From RUG695 sp050943135 (GTDB lineage Bacteria > Planctomycetota > Planctomycetia > Pirellulales > Thermoguttaceae), in contig JBMNOP010000003.1 in assembly GCA_050943135.1 (NCBI GenBank), positions 62,001 to 126,000 of the forward strand: 64,000 nucleotides of DNA, in the 5' to 3' direction. The notes under the pieces are model-generated. The model was given only the letters and a program-made list of their open reading frames with translations. It was not told where the DNA came from and made no database searches. Positions 27,105 to 36,237 of the stretch are shown here, piece after piece (within the stretch, counting starts at the first letter, position 1; each line of letters starts with the position of its first letter). The position numbers were made by a program, and so were the translations under genes.

Positions 27105-27656
27105 ATGGATTTTGAATCAATACCGAAATGCTCCCGAGTTTGCTCTCGGTCGGGGCGTCCGCTTAATGTCGGCGAAACATGTTTTTCCGCCTTGTTGGAA
27201 GGGCATGACGGGCGAATCGTGCGTAGCGATTATGCCGCTGAAGCCTGGCCCCCTTCTTCCAAAGTCAGGATTCTTGGATGGTGGCGATTTTTGATCCCCG
27301 AAAGGTCCGAGAAACGTCTCCGGTTGGCTCCCAACGACATCCTCATTGAATTGTTTGATAAATGGGTTTTTGAGCCGTCGTACGCTGAAGAGTTGTACAT
27401 TCTCACTCTTTTGCTCCTTCGACGTAGGGTTTTTCGGTACGAAAATGACACGGGTTTCCCGAAAGAAAAAGAGTTGCTGCTGGTCTATTCCCCCCGTAGG
27501 GAGATGACCTATTCTGTTCCGGTCGTTCCCCTTACCGACGAGCGTATATCTAAAATACAGAACGAACTTGCCGAGCTCCTCTATTCCGGGGATCCCCCCG
27601 ACGGGGCCGATGAGAGCGAGGTCGATGTTTCCGAAAACATAAGGAACATAGGGTAG
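27105..27656 (+). CDS. Conserved hypothetical protein with N-terminal Cys/Gly motif
   Basis: The protein is 183 residues. The N-terminus CSRSGRPLNVGETCFSALLE, then VRSDYAAEAWPP and ILGWWRF, has the look of small planctomycete-type proteins in which a Cys-rich beta motif is followed by a helical domain (APNDILIELFDKWVF to LLLLRRRVFRY). The acidic tail ends the protein. Start ATG 27105 follows an in-frame TAG at about 27093 and lacks a strong ribosome site. A competing frame from 26962 overlaps the smc stop but does not lead into this motif. Function is unknown; it sits between smc and a lipoprotein. Confidence 0.65.
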   Translation: MDFESIPKCSRVCSRSGRPLNVGETCFSALLEGHDGRIVRSDYAAEAWPPSSKVRILGWWRFLIPERSEKRLRLAPNDILIELFDKWVFEPSYAEELYILTLLLLRRRVFRYENDTGFPKEKELLLVYSPRREMTYSVPVVPLTDERISKIQNELAELLYSGDPPDGADESEVDVSENIRNIG

Positions 27657-27663
27657 CGCCAAG

Positions 27664-28872
27664 ATGTTCAAAACATTTAGAAATAAAAATTTTTTGTTTC
27701 TGTTCCAGGGCTTATGTTTTTTTGTCTTTTGCGCAGGTTGCTCGCTTCATAAAACGCCGCTGCCAGAAGTCATGAAAAACGACCCCACGCTTGACGAGGT
27801 CGTTACTGCGGTGAATAACAACAGCTCGAAGGTTAATTCTCTCGTTTCCGAAGACGGGTCTCTCGGCGTTTCCTCATCACCTTGGACGGCAAAATGTCGG
27901 ATGGCATTCCGTCGCGAATCGAACATCCGTCTTGTCGGAAACCTTAATATGGTTGGTCCGGTTGTTGATTTTGGTTCCAACGGCGATATTTTTTGGTTCT
28001 GGTTTAAAAATCAGGAGCCGAATCAGATTTCGTATTGCAAACTTTCCGAGTATGCCGATTCTTCGATGCTCGAACAGATTCCGGTCGACCCGATTTGGTT
28101 TCCCGAAGCGCTCGGTATTGTTAAAATTGATCCGGCCGACGTGATCGAAGGCCCTGTGGTCGACCGTGACAATACCATCAAACTGGTACTCAAAAGAACC
28201 CGTCCCGAAGGGGATTATCACGAATACATTTACCTGGAGTCGAAAACCGCCGCAATCCGCCGTCTCGATGTTCGCAACCCCGTGACCAACGAGATCTTAA
28301 CCGTCTCTTGCGACGAGTTCCAACTGGATAAGGAGTATGGAGTGGTTCTTCCGAAAAAGATATCTATTTCACGCTCTCTGGCAAAGGAGCGGCTCTTTAT
28401 CGATTTTGGTACCCTTCGTGTGAACGCAACCGACGCGCCACTGACATTCTCTCCGCCTAATCCGGAAGAACTGGGGGTTCCTTTGGTCGATATCGGTCCT
28501 AACGGGGCGGCTCGTTCTGCTTCGGTACCCCAGGCATCCTCTTCCGACGAAACGGTCGCCGCCAACCTGACCGGAGGTGTTGGATCGGCGCAACCCGCGT
28601 CCGGGAATTCACTGGCTTCTCCTTCCGAGACTCCCGGTAATGTCGATTGGGGAACGGGAAATGTTGCACCCGACACGACCAAATCGTCCTCCGTTTCGTC
28701 AAATCCGATCTCTCCTCTGCTCAGAAGTGAATACGAGAAGTCAGAGATCACTTCTACCGAAATTCCGTCTGGTTCTTCCGGTTCACCGGGCGATGCTCTT
28801 CTCTCTTCAGCAGGAGTCTCGGTGAAGTTTGATACCGTCGTTCTTCCAGCGAACAGTCAGAGTAATCTTTAG
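27664..28872 (+). CDS. LolA/outer-membrane lipoprotein-sorting-like lipoprotein
   Basis: This 402-residue protein has a hydrophobic N-terminus ending in a lipobox (FVFCAGC at about 23-29), so it is lipid-anchored. The middle part (about 70-280) alternates beta strands with MVGPVVDFGSNGDIFWFWFK and YIYLESKTAAIRRLDVR, in the style of LolA/LppX or DUF4292 proteins that bind lipids. The last 120 residues are Ser/Pro/Gly-rich and probably disordered. The start is seven bases after the previous stop. A role in lipid or lipoprotein trafficking is inference from fold resemblance only. Confidence 0.7.
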   Translation: MFKTFRNKNFLFLFQGLCFFVFCAGCSLHKTPLPEVMKNDPTLDEVVTAVNNNSSKVNSLVSEDGSLGVSSSPWTAKCRMAFRRESNIRLVGNLNMVGPVVDFGSNGDIFWFWFKNQEPNQISYCKLSEYADSSMLEQIPVDPIWFPEALGIVKIDPADVIEGPVVDRDNTIKLVLKRTRPEGDYHEYIYLESKTAAIRRLDVRNPVTNEILTVSCDEFQLDKEYGVVLPKKISISRSLAKERLFIDFGTLRVNATDAPLTFSPPNPEELGVPLVDIGPNGAARSASVPQASSSDETVAANLTGGVGSAQPASGNSLASPSETPGNVDWGTGNVAPDTTKSSSVSSNPISPLLRSEYEKSEITSTEIPSGSSGSPGDALLSSAGVSVKFDTVVLPANSQSNL

Positions 28873-28901
28873 CCAATGCATCAGGACCAGAAAGCCTTGT
28901 G

Positions 28902-30083
28902 ATGAAAGCCCTTGATACTTATTTTATGCGTCTTGCGATCAAAGAAGCCGCCCGGGGAGAAGGGTATACCGAGCCCAACCCGATGGTCGGGTGTCTACTT
29001 GTCCGTCCCGATTTGACCGAAACGCTTACCTGTCGTAAAGCACGCATGAACGACCCGATGGGCGCAAAAATTTCCGGTCCGATCCCCCGAATTGTCGGGG
29101 TCGGTCATCATCATTTTTTCGGCGGAGACCATGCCGAGGTCGAGGCGCTCAAAAAGGCTAGGAGAAAAGCCAAGGGCGCGACAGCCTACATTACCCTCGA
29201 ACCTTGCTGCCATTTCGGCAAGACTCCCCCTTGTGCCGATGCCTTGATCCGTGCCGGAGTAAAACGTGTTGTCGTCGCGATGCGTGATCCCTTTCCCCAA
29301 GTGGCGGGCGGCGGATTACGGAAGTTACGTCAGGCCGGGATCGAGACTTCGGTCGGAACCTGCCGTAAAGAAGCTGAATATCTCAACGCACCTTACATGA
29401 CCCGTCTGATGAAACAACGTCCTTGGATTATCGGGAAATGGGCAATGACCCTCGACGGAAAAATTGCCACAAAAACCGGTTCCAGTTGTTGGATTTCTTG
29501 CGAGGCTTCCCGCGACCGGGTTCATCAAATCAGAAGTCGCGTCGATGCGATTTTGATCGGGAGTCGGACCGCAATGGAAGACGATCCTCGCTTGACGGTC
29601 CGTTTACCAAACGGCGAAAAACCGAAGCGAACTCCGACGCGAATTGTCTTTGACTCGGGTGGAACGCTCTCAGCATTTTCGGAACTGGCACTGACAGCCA
29701 AAGACGTTCCGCTTCTTTTGGTTTTCGGACCGAACACGTCTCCCGAGAAAAAAACCTTTTGGGAAGGGAAGGGGGCCGAAGTTCTTACGATGATGGCACC
29801 GACGCATGAACAGCGCCTGATCCTCCTTATGGAAGAACTGGCGCGTCGCGGTGTAACCAACCTGTTGTGTGAAGGAGGTGGGACTCTCTTGGGGCACCTC
29901 TTTGATCTGGACTACCTCGACGAGGTTTGTGTTTTCGTCGCTCCGAAAATTGTCGGTGGTCAGAGTGCCGTGATACCGGTCGGCGGCGTGGGGATTGAAC
30001 GGATGCGATGGGCTGTCAAGCTGGATCGGCTCCGAATCGAGCGGATAGCCGATGATGTGCTGATCGGTGGTCGTATTCACTGA
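28902..30083 (+). CDS. ribD: Riboflavin biosynthesis deaminase/reductase RibD
   Basis: The protein is 393 residues from ATG 28902; a GTG three bases earlier is less likely. The N-terminal zinc deaminase domain has HAEVEAL and PCCHFGKTPPCADALI. The C-terminal reductase domain has GKWAMTLDGKIATKTGSS, VDAILIGSRTAMEDDP, and LLCEGGGTLLGHLFD. It converts the diaminopyrimidine from GTP into the ribitylaminouracil precursor of riboflavin. Residues about 37-65 contain a small insertion relative to common RibD. The other rib genes are absent from the window. Confidence 0.95.
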   Translation: MKALDTYFMRLAIKEAARGEGYTEPNPMVGCLLVRPDLTETLTCRKARMNDPMGAKISGPIPRIVGVGHHHFFGGDHAEVEALKKARRKAKGATAYITLEPCCHFGKTPPCADALIRAGVKRVVVAMRDPFPQVAGGGLRKLRQAGIETSVGTCRKEAEYLNAPYMTRLMKQRPWIIGKWAMTLDGKIATKTGSSCWISCEASRDRVHQIRSRVDAILIGSRTAMEDDPRLTVRLPNGEKPKRTPTRIVFDSGGTLSAFSELALTAKDVPLLLVFGPNTSPEKKTFWEGKGAEVLTMMAPTHEQRLILLMEELARRGVTNLLCEGGGTLLGHLFDLDYLDEVCVFVAPKIVGGQSAVIPVGGVGIERMRWAVKLDRLRIERIADDVLIGGRIH

Positions 30084-30115
30084 CATGACGATCAGTCCTA
30101 AAAGCGGTTTTCGAT

Positions 30116-30979
30116 ATGACATGGAAAAATTCTTTACCATCGAATGAAGAGCAGAATCTTCGCAGAGTTTTTGCTTTCCAGGATCGATTTGCTCCGATCC
30201 TCAGTCGTTTTCTTCGTCGGGAACTCGGGGTAGAGGCGACGGTTTCGCTCCTCTCGGTCGAAAACAACTCCGGTTGCGTTTCGTCTCTCCCCGACCGGGT
30301 TCTTTTTTCGGCAAATGACTCTCGATCGATTGCCGCTCTCTCGCTACCTCGCTCGTTCATGCTTGGGGTTATTGATCGGTCTCTCGGCAACGGCACTTTC
30401 ATTCCCAGTGACTCGGCGGCATTCTGGTCGGATCTCGACGAGGGACTTTCAACGCCTTTTGTATCTCGCCTCTTGGAAATTCTTCTCGGATATTGCGGAA
30501 CACCCCCTGCTTCCGAGCTTGATTTCTCGGTTCATCCGACCGAGGATTTTTCACTTCCCCACGGGTGGTACTCCGTCCAATGGAATATCGATTGCGGAGG
30601 GAATAGCTTCGTTTTTACATTCTATATCCCGGCATCTGCGGCTTTCGGGAAAAATCCGACTACCGATTTTGAATCGTTTAAACTCCAAGCCGATGAAGAA
30701 CTTTCCCGCTACATTGAAATGCGCCGCGCCACTTCCCCCAAAGCTCATGATGCAGAGGATATTTCCGAAAACATCGAAGGGGAACCTACGGCAAAAATGC
30801 GGGTTCTTGTCGGTTCCTTTGAACTCGACCGTGTCGATTTTGATGCCATGAAACCAGGTGATATTCTTTTGACCGATATTTCCGCCGACTCGCCTTTCCG
30901 TCTTTGGGTGAATGGCGAATCGGTTGTCTGCGTAAGGCCCGGTGAAGTTAATGGGAAAAAGGGGGTGGTTGTTGAATGA
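30116..30979 (+). CDS. SpoA (FliM/FliN C-terminal) domain protein
   Basis: This 287-residue protein has a C-terminal domain at about residues 225-287 (VLVGSFELDRVDFDAMKPGD, then ILLTDISADSPFRLWVN and CVRPGEVNGKKGVVV) that matches the surface-presentation-of-antigens fold shared by FliN, FliM and type III secretion SctQ. The N-terminal 200 residues resemble a divergent FliM-type middle domain, with SLGNGTFIPSDSAAFWSDLD. FliM and FliN form the flagellar switch. No other switch, rod or export gene occurs here. It starts 32 bases after ribD, so it is probably in the same unit. Confidence 0.65.
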   Translation: MTWKNSLPSNEEQNLRRVFAFQDRFAPILSRFLRRELGVEATVSLLSVENNSGCVSSLPDRVLFSANDSRSIAALSLPRSFMLGVIDRSLGNGTFIPSDSAAFWSDLDEGLSTPFVSRLLEILLGYCGTPPASELDFSVHPTEDFSLPHGWYSVQWNIDCGGNSFVFTFYIPASAAFGKNPTTDFESFKLQADEELSRYIEMRRATSPKAHDAEDISENIEGEPTAKMRVLVGSFELDRVDFDAMKPGDILLTDISADSPFRLWVNGESVVCVRPGEVNGKKGVVVE

Positions 30980-31207
30980 TCCCCCTTTATTTCTCAGATA
31001 AAAGCTGCTATAATTGCCGAGGTTCGTTTCGGTTCGGAGACGCGGAAAGTTTTTTCGATTTTGTTTGCTCTGTCTTGCGTGTTCGGAACTTGCTTGGGAT
31101 TTTTACGATCCGCTTATTTCCACGAACGCCATGACATTTCCCTCTGTGTAAGACGTTACTTTCTGGGAACGTTTGCCAAAAACGAGAAGAGGGAGAGACC
31201 ATAAACT

Positions 31208-32905
31208 ATGAGATTGATGAATTTGTTGAAGACCGGATTGGCGGCTTGTTTCCTCGGGCTTGTGCTTTCTTCGTCTCTTCTTGCGGCCGACTGTACCTCG
31301 ATTGCCGCAGTGTCGCTTTCTGGTTACGACAGACTCGACGGCAGTATCGCAAAAGTTTTGGATACCGCCGGTTGTGAAGAATTCTATAATGCCTTGAACA
31401 TGATGCTCGGTGGGATAGACGGAATCGATAAATCGCAACCTGCCGGTTTTGTCCTTCTAACCGACGGCAATGACCTCATTCCGTTCGCATTCCTGCCGGT
31501 TGCCGATTTTGATGAGTTGACTTGTCCCGGTATTGAGGTTCTGAAAGAAGAACTCAACTATGACAAGGAGAGTAAAACGATCGGTCTTTCCGGTAATTCA
31601 GATGACCAATCCGACACCGATACCGGTAATTTCCGTTTGATCGAAGCAGACGGCTGGCTTTTTGTCACGCCGATCAAGTTCGAGTCCTCCGTGCCGACCC
31701 AAATCGATCCCATCACGTGGCTCGAAGGGCTTGATAGTAAGTACCTCATCGGTGGGATTCTGCATGTTGACCGTATGCCTTCGGAAGTTCTCGATACTCT
31801 CATTTCGCCTCTTCGTGTCGCGGCATCCAAAGAAGAAAACCTGGCCAGAAGCCTTGAATCGCTTGGAAAGTGGACCGATTTTGTGAAGACCAATGTCCAG
31901 ACCTATGAATTCGGTTTTTCGGTTGATTCGTCGAACGGTGATGTTATCCTTTCGTCGTCGACTACACCAATCCCCGATTCTTCCCTGGCGCGTGCTCTGA
32001 AATTGAACGAAAAACCAGTGACGATCTGGTCCGATTTCTACTCTCCCGAAAAGTCGATTTTCTCTCTCTCTGACTCTGAGGTCTACGAACCTACAATGGT
32101 CGATTTCCTCAAGGAATACTGGTCGTCGGCTTTCAGTAGTTGGGAGGCTGCACTCTCGCGCGAGGAGGAAGACGAAGAGACTGTTGCCAAGGCGAAGGAT
32201 CTTCTCAAAGGTTTGGAAGAGTGGGTGGGGAAAAACTATGACCTCGGAAGAACAGACTCCGCTCTTTCTTTTGGTGCCGACGGCACGCTTTCCGCTGCTT
32301 GTACGATTGCCGATGGTTCCGGTTTCCAAAAATTACTGGTCCGGTCATTCCAGTTTGTCACGACGATTCTTGAAGAGAATGAGCCCGACGACGTCGACGT
32401 CCAAAAGTTTCTGAAATCCTTTAAGGTCAACGATACGCCTTACAAGGGGTACACCGTCACGACCTTTTCGATTCCGTGCCCGATGGACAAGACCTATTCC
32501 TTCCTGGTCGGTGTCAAAGATGATGCCGTTATATTACTCGCCGGTCCTTCCAAGAAAGTTGTCTCGGATCTATTCAAAGAAAAGTCTGCTGCCGATCGTT
32601 CCGAGGCTCCCGCGGAAATGAAGTGGGTCTTCTCGGCTCCGAACCTGGCGAAATTTATTCAGACTTTTGAGGAGTCGGTTTCCGATCACGAAACGGTTGG
32701 CAGCGTTACCGCCCAAATAGCGAGTGGCAGCGCCGATGCGGTGATCATCGGGCAGAAAAATTTGACCTCACTGTCTTCTGAAATTTCGATCACTATCAAA
32801 GGAGAATTGATCAAGCTCCTTTACGGTACATTCAGTACAGTCTTCCAATCCGATGATGATACCGTCGAGGAGGAATTCGAAACCGATGAGAATGATCTCT
32901 TTTGA
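31208..32905 (+). CDS. Large exported protein of unknown function
   Basis: This 565-residue protein begins with a clear signal peptide (MRLMNLLKTGLAACFLGLVL, cleaved near LLAAD). The mature part repeats alpha/beta segments such as FVLLTDGNDLIPFAFLPV, and its C-terminal half parallels the N-terminal half (YSFLVGVKDDAVILLAG), suggesting an internal duplication. It is strongly acidic, with runs of Asp and Glu at the end. No catalytic motif is evident. A purine-rich ribosome site (GAGGGAGAGA) precedes the start and an excellent terminator follows, so it is probably a monocistronic, well-expressed secreted protein. Confidence 0.75.
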   Translation: MRLMNLLKTGLAACFLGLVLSSSLLAADCTSIAAVSLSGYDRLDGSIAKVLDTAGCEEFYNALNMMLGGIDGIDKSQPAGFVLLTDGNDLIPFAFLPVADFDELTCPGIEVLKEELNYDKESKTIGLSGNSDDQSDTDTGNFRLIEADGWLFVTPIKFESSVPTQIDPITWLEGLDSKYLIGGILHVDRMPSEVLDTLISPLRVAASKEENLARSLESLGKWTDFVKTNVQTYEFGFSVDSSNGDVILSSSTTPIPDSSLARALKLNEKPVTIWSDFYSPEKSIFSLSDSEVYEPTMVDFLKEYWSSAFSSWEAALSREEEDEETVAKAKDLLKGLEEWVGKNYDLGRTDSALSFGADGTLSAACTIADGSGFQKLLVRSFQFVTTILEENEPDDVDVQKFLKSFKVNDTPYKGYTVTTFSIPCPMDKTYSFLVGVKDDAVILLAGPSKKVVSDLFKEKSAADRSEAPAEMKWVFSAPNLAKFIQTFEESVSDHETVGSVTAQIASGSADAVIIGQKNLTSLSSEISITIKGELIKLLYGTFSTVFQSDDDTVEEEFETDENDLF

Positions 32906-32946
32906 TAGTGTTTACCTTTCCCATTGGCGAAATTCCAAATAGAACC

Positions 32947-32983
32947 GAGCAGGAGAGTCCTTCAGTCTCTCCTGCTCTTTTTT
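32947..32983 (+). terminator. Strong Rho-independent terminator
   Basis: GAGCAGGAGAG (32947-32957) pairs perfectly with CTCTCCTGCTC (32967-32977) around a nine-base loop, followed by T6. It closes the large exported protein gene. Confidence 0.9.
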
Positions 32984-33304
32984 CGTAGAAAAGTGATATT
33001 CATGGCCGTTTGCCGACGCCCCTTCCTGTCTTCCTGATACGATTCCCAGGGTAGGGACCGTTCCATTCAACACCGTTTCAGACCGATTTGTGTTTTTTGT
33101 GAGTGCCGTATTTGGTCGAGCCTAGAAATTCACCCTGGTGCGGAGAACTGACTTTTTGCCGTTCTGTTATGTGGAATGACGCCAAGAAAAGGAGAAGAGG
33201 TCGGGTGAAAATTTGCTCCGAATGCTTTTTCGGACTCGTCATGCTGTATACGGAAAAGACAGAAACTGGCTTTGCAATTTCATTCGAGGTGATTGGGCGG
33301 ATTC
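32984..33304. other. Convergent intergenic region
   Basis: No gene or repeat is supported here. Small frames lack ribosome sites and natural composition. If the HEAT-protein frame continues past its A8 tract, that gene ends at 33305. Confidence 0.5.
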
Positions 33305-33476
33305 TTATGATGTCTGGTGTCGAAGAAGGGATACCCATTCCACGCTTCTGTTCGTCGGGAGAGGGATCGGTGCCGGGTTGTTTTTCTTCTGATACCGTGC
33401 GGATTTGGGGATTTGGCCCACCGGGATGTTCGAGCCGACATGGGAATCAGGCCCCTCTTGTTCTGGCGTGACTCCG

Positions 33477-34754
33477 TCAGCGGTCTCTTCTGGATCGGAA
33501 TTCGCCGAGATTTTTTTTGTCGAAAAGCCATCTTTTCCAGGCACCGATATCATAACGATGGTCGACCGGTTCGTTGTAACGGTCCACCGTTATCGTTCGG
33601 ATAGCATTGAGGATGCCGGGATTTTCAAGTTCACGAACAATGTTTTTTATTTTTTCCGAAGACCCGGGATTAAACGAAATGTTCCCATCACTGCTAAATG
33701 TGGCCGAAGTCTGCTCTCCGGGGATCACAATCGTTTCGGTATGGCGGGTTACCAGGGCATTGATCAGATCGGGGAGTGCGGATTCGGCGCCGAGCAGACC
33801 CAATGCGTATCCCGCGCGATTGAGTGCGTCATTCGTGTAGCGTTCGGGATGTTTCAGTATTTCTCGGAAGTATTCGATCGCCCCCGGAACGGCCTTCGGG
33901 TGTTTCAGGATCATTTCGACGGCTGTCTGGCGTACCTCACCGTCATCGTCGCCGATAGCCACGGCAGCCAGAGCACCGAGTGCAGCCGGGGTGCCGATCT
34001 TTCCCATCGTCCTGACGAAGAGATCCCGATTTTGAGGATTCTTGTCTTCACGCAGGACACTTGCGATGGCGCCGAGCGCTTCTGGAGCGCTGATCAAAAG
34101 GAGTTCTTCCTTCGCCTCGTCAGAGCCGTTCTTGAGGCCGTTTTGAATGGAACGGATTCGCTTTTTCCACTGTGAGGCGAGTTTTTTGTTTTCGTCTCGT
34201 CGTCTCAGAATTTCTGCCTCCTGGGGAGTGACCAATTTGCCGCCGTAGGTGACGTATCCGGCCGATTCGTGCCTTTCTTTGGGAGTCATCCAAACTCCAT
34301 CTTTTTTTTCATATCCAAGCGCTTTACGGGCCTGTTCGTCATCGGGCTCAAGCTCGATGATTCGTTCTTGGTGAAGCCGAGCCTCGATAGGCATCTTATT
34401 TTCGCGACACCATTGGGCGATCTTTCGGTGTGATTCGACTGTGTCCTCGGCAAACGGTGCGGTAAGCCGATACTCGAGCACCTCGGCACGGAGGGTTTCT
34501 TTTTTTCGGAGTTGGTTGTGAGAGACGATCACCGCATCGGTATCGTTCAGGGTGATCAGGTAATCTTCGTCGGGCGCGGCGTTGGGATTTTCCAACGTTC
34601 CTGTCAGTACTCCACCTCCGGTGATCGATTGATGTTCAAGTTGGGCCGCGCAAGGATGCGATGCGAAGAAGAGTAAAACCCCGATTCCAGCAACAGAGAT
34701 AACCGGAGAAATGGTTCTTAAAGGGGGCGTTCGGCGGGTCATCCACGGTTCCAT
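33477..34754 (-). CDS. Exported HEAT-repeat protein
   Basis: The protein is 425 residues from ATG 34754. A signal-anchor at about 20-40 (VISVAGIGVLLFFASHPCAA) exports it. After a short beta segment and a linker (GYEKKDGVWMTPKERH), HEAT or PBS-lyase-type repeats occupy about 215-345: ALGAIASVLREDKNPQNRDL, TPAALGALAAVAIGDDDGEV and AGYALGLLGAESALPDL. Such repeats bind protein partners. The reading frame ends soon after an A8 tract at 33518-33511; with one A fewer it would continue to 33305. The start lies four bases after the stop of the transglutaminase-like gene, so the two are probably co-translated. Confidence 0.75.
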   Translation of the reverse strand: MEPWMTRRTPPLRTISPVISVAGIGVLLFFASHPCAAQLEHQSITGGGVLTGTLENPNAAPDEDYLITLNDTDAVIVSHNQLRKKETLRAEVLEYRLTAPFAEDTVESHRKIAQWCRENKMPIEARLHQERIIELEPDDEQARKALGYEKKDGVWMTPKERHESAGYVTYGGKLVTPQEAEILRRRDENKKLASQWKKRIRSIQNGLKNGSDEAKEELLLISAPEALGAIASVLREDKNPQNRDLFVRTMGKIGTPAALGALAAVAIGDDDGEVRQTAVEMILKHPKAVPGAIEYFREILKHPERYTNDALNRAGYALGLLGAESALPDLINALVTRHTETIVIPGEQTSATFSSDGNISFNPGSSEKIKNIVRELENPGILNAIRTITVDRYNEPVDHRYDIGAWKRWLFDKKNLGEFRSRRDR

Positions 34755-34758
34755 ATGA

Positions 34759-35973
34759 TTAACGAACCTCTTCACGAACAAATCGATGGATCGGGTCGGC
34801 ACCTGACTGCTTCACTTTTCCGGTAAAGAGTTCCACAACATAGCGGCTTATCTCCCGTCTTGATTCTGGAATACGAAAAGCGTCGCCTTTCTGTAATATC
34901 ATCCGGTGATCGGAGGAGTAGCCGAGCGGCTCGTTGCCCGCCACTTGTGCGGGAAACCAATAGCCATTTTTCGCGCTGTCTTCAAGGTAAAATTCGGCCC
35001 AACAGTGTTCGGGAACACGAACGGTGCGGGCCGGGATTCCGTTAATTCGGCAAAGGGCAATGAAAAGGGTGCTTAGGTCTTCGCAATCCCCCTCGCCGGT
35101 TTCGAGTGCCGCCAAGGCACCTCGAACGGGTTTTTCTTTGTATGCCTCTTTGTACTTGATACTCTCTCGAACGAAACGCAGGATGTTTTCGACCTTACGC
35201 CAGTCCTTGTCGTCGTCGGAGACGACCTTTTTGGCGGTTTTTTTAATTTTGGCGTTGGTAGTCTCTATATAGGGGCTCTCACTTAGGTATTCCCTGATAT
35301 TCTTCGGAACGGATTTCGGAATGACATAGTCGTAGGGGGATTCCGGAGGCGCAATGTTGAAACGAGTGAGCTCTACGGTGACAATTGCATCGGCTTTTTC
35401 CCCCGGATAGAGCGTTTTGATTCGAATCAACAGTTGACGGCATCCCCCTTCTTTCAGATCGCGATACCGGATTTTCACGAGATCGCTGTGCTCGTCCTCA
35501 ATAATCCGGACCTTTTGGTCGGGAAAACTCATCGGAAACGGGACAGAGCCGAAAACATCGTTGCATTCTCCGTTGGGGCGGGCCTCTAAGGAGAGACCGA
35601 TTCGGTATTTGGTGCGTGTCGGATGAGTGAAAACCGGGCCCCCGCTTTGCTGTGGGTTAGGTTCGGTTTTTTCCGACTCATCGGTCACAGGTTCATCGGT
35701 TTCGGGCCGTTCGGGTTCCCCGGTTTCGGATTTCGGCGAACCGGACGTGGTCTCTTCGATTTTTTTCTCACTAAGTTTTTTCTTTTTGTGGGAAGAGGAC
35801 TTGAGCTTTATTTTCGCGTCGTTATTGGCGTCGTGGGTCGAGATTTCCCTAAGATCAAGTTGTCCGAAAAGTGAGGAGTTTAAGAACGGTACCAATGTGA
35901 GTCCCGTGGCTAGAGCTCGTAAGAGGGTGCGGCGGGAAGAAAGGAAATAATCGTCTATTTCGGGTGTTCTCAT
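34759..35973 (-). CDS. Exported transglutaminase-like protein
   Basis: This 404-residue protein has an N-terminal twin-arginine-like signal (SSRRTLLRALATGLTLVPFL). A low-complexity Lys/Glu/Ser/Pro stretch follows at about 50-115, then a beta domain. The transglutaminase-like fold at about 255-350 carries the Cys of GEGDCEDLSTLFIALCR, the His of PEHCWAEFYLED and a downstream Asp, consistent with a Cys-His-Asp triad. Such bacterial proteins act as cysteine peptidases or isopeptide hydrolases outside the cell. It forms a tight pair with the HEAT-repeat gene. Confidence 0.8.
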   Translation of the reverse strand: MRTPEIDDYFLSSRRTLLRALATGLTLVPFLNSSLFGQLDLREISTHDANNDAKIKLKSSSHKKKKLSEKKIEETTSGSPKSETGEPERPETDEPVTDESEKTEPNPQQSGGPVFTHPTRTKYRIGLSLEARPNGECNDVFGSVPFPMSFPDQKVRIIEDEHSDLVKIRYRDLKEGGCRQLLIRIKTLYPGEKADAIVTVELTRFNIAPPESPYDYVIPKSVPKNIREYLSESPYIETTNAKIKKTAKKVVSDDDKDWRKVENILRFVRESIKYKEAYKEKPVRGALAALETGEGDCEDLSTLFIALCRINGIPARTVRVPEHCWAEFYLEDSAKNGYWFPAQVAGNEPLGYSSDHRMILQKGDAFRIPESRREISRYVVELFTGKVKQSGADPIHRFVREEVR

Positions 35974-36237
35974 GGGTAATTCGTTTTCATTCTTTGCGTG
36001 GGACCTGATTTTAGTCGATTTTCCTTTTTGCCGATACCGGGGAGGAAACGAAGGCCCTGCTTTATAAAATCGTCAATTTTACCGGAAAATTCAAGCTCCC
36101 TTCTCATAGTGCCCCATGCTTTCCCCGACGGGTGAGGTGGAATCCCTTCTCTTTTGGAGTATAATTTGTGAGCCGATTCTGGTTTTATCTCCCCCGATGC
36201 GACTGTTTGAGGGACTTTGTCCCGCGGAGAATCGTAG

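Noticed and set aside
26962..27294. 110-codon frame overlapping the smc stop (ATGA)
   Set aside because: It could be translationally coupled, but its composition is not protein-like late on, and the overlapping frame from 27105 carries a recognisable conserved motif. A frameshift joining the two was considered but nothing supports it.
33103..33471. 122-codon plus-strand frame in the convergent region
   Set aside because: No ribosome site, irregular composition, and it overlaps the likely alternative C-terminus of the HEAT gene.
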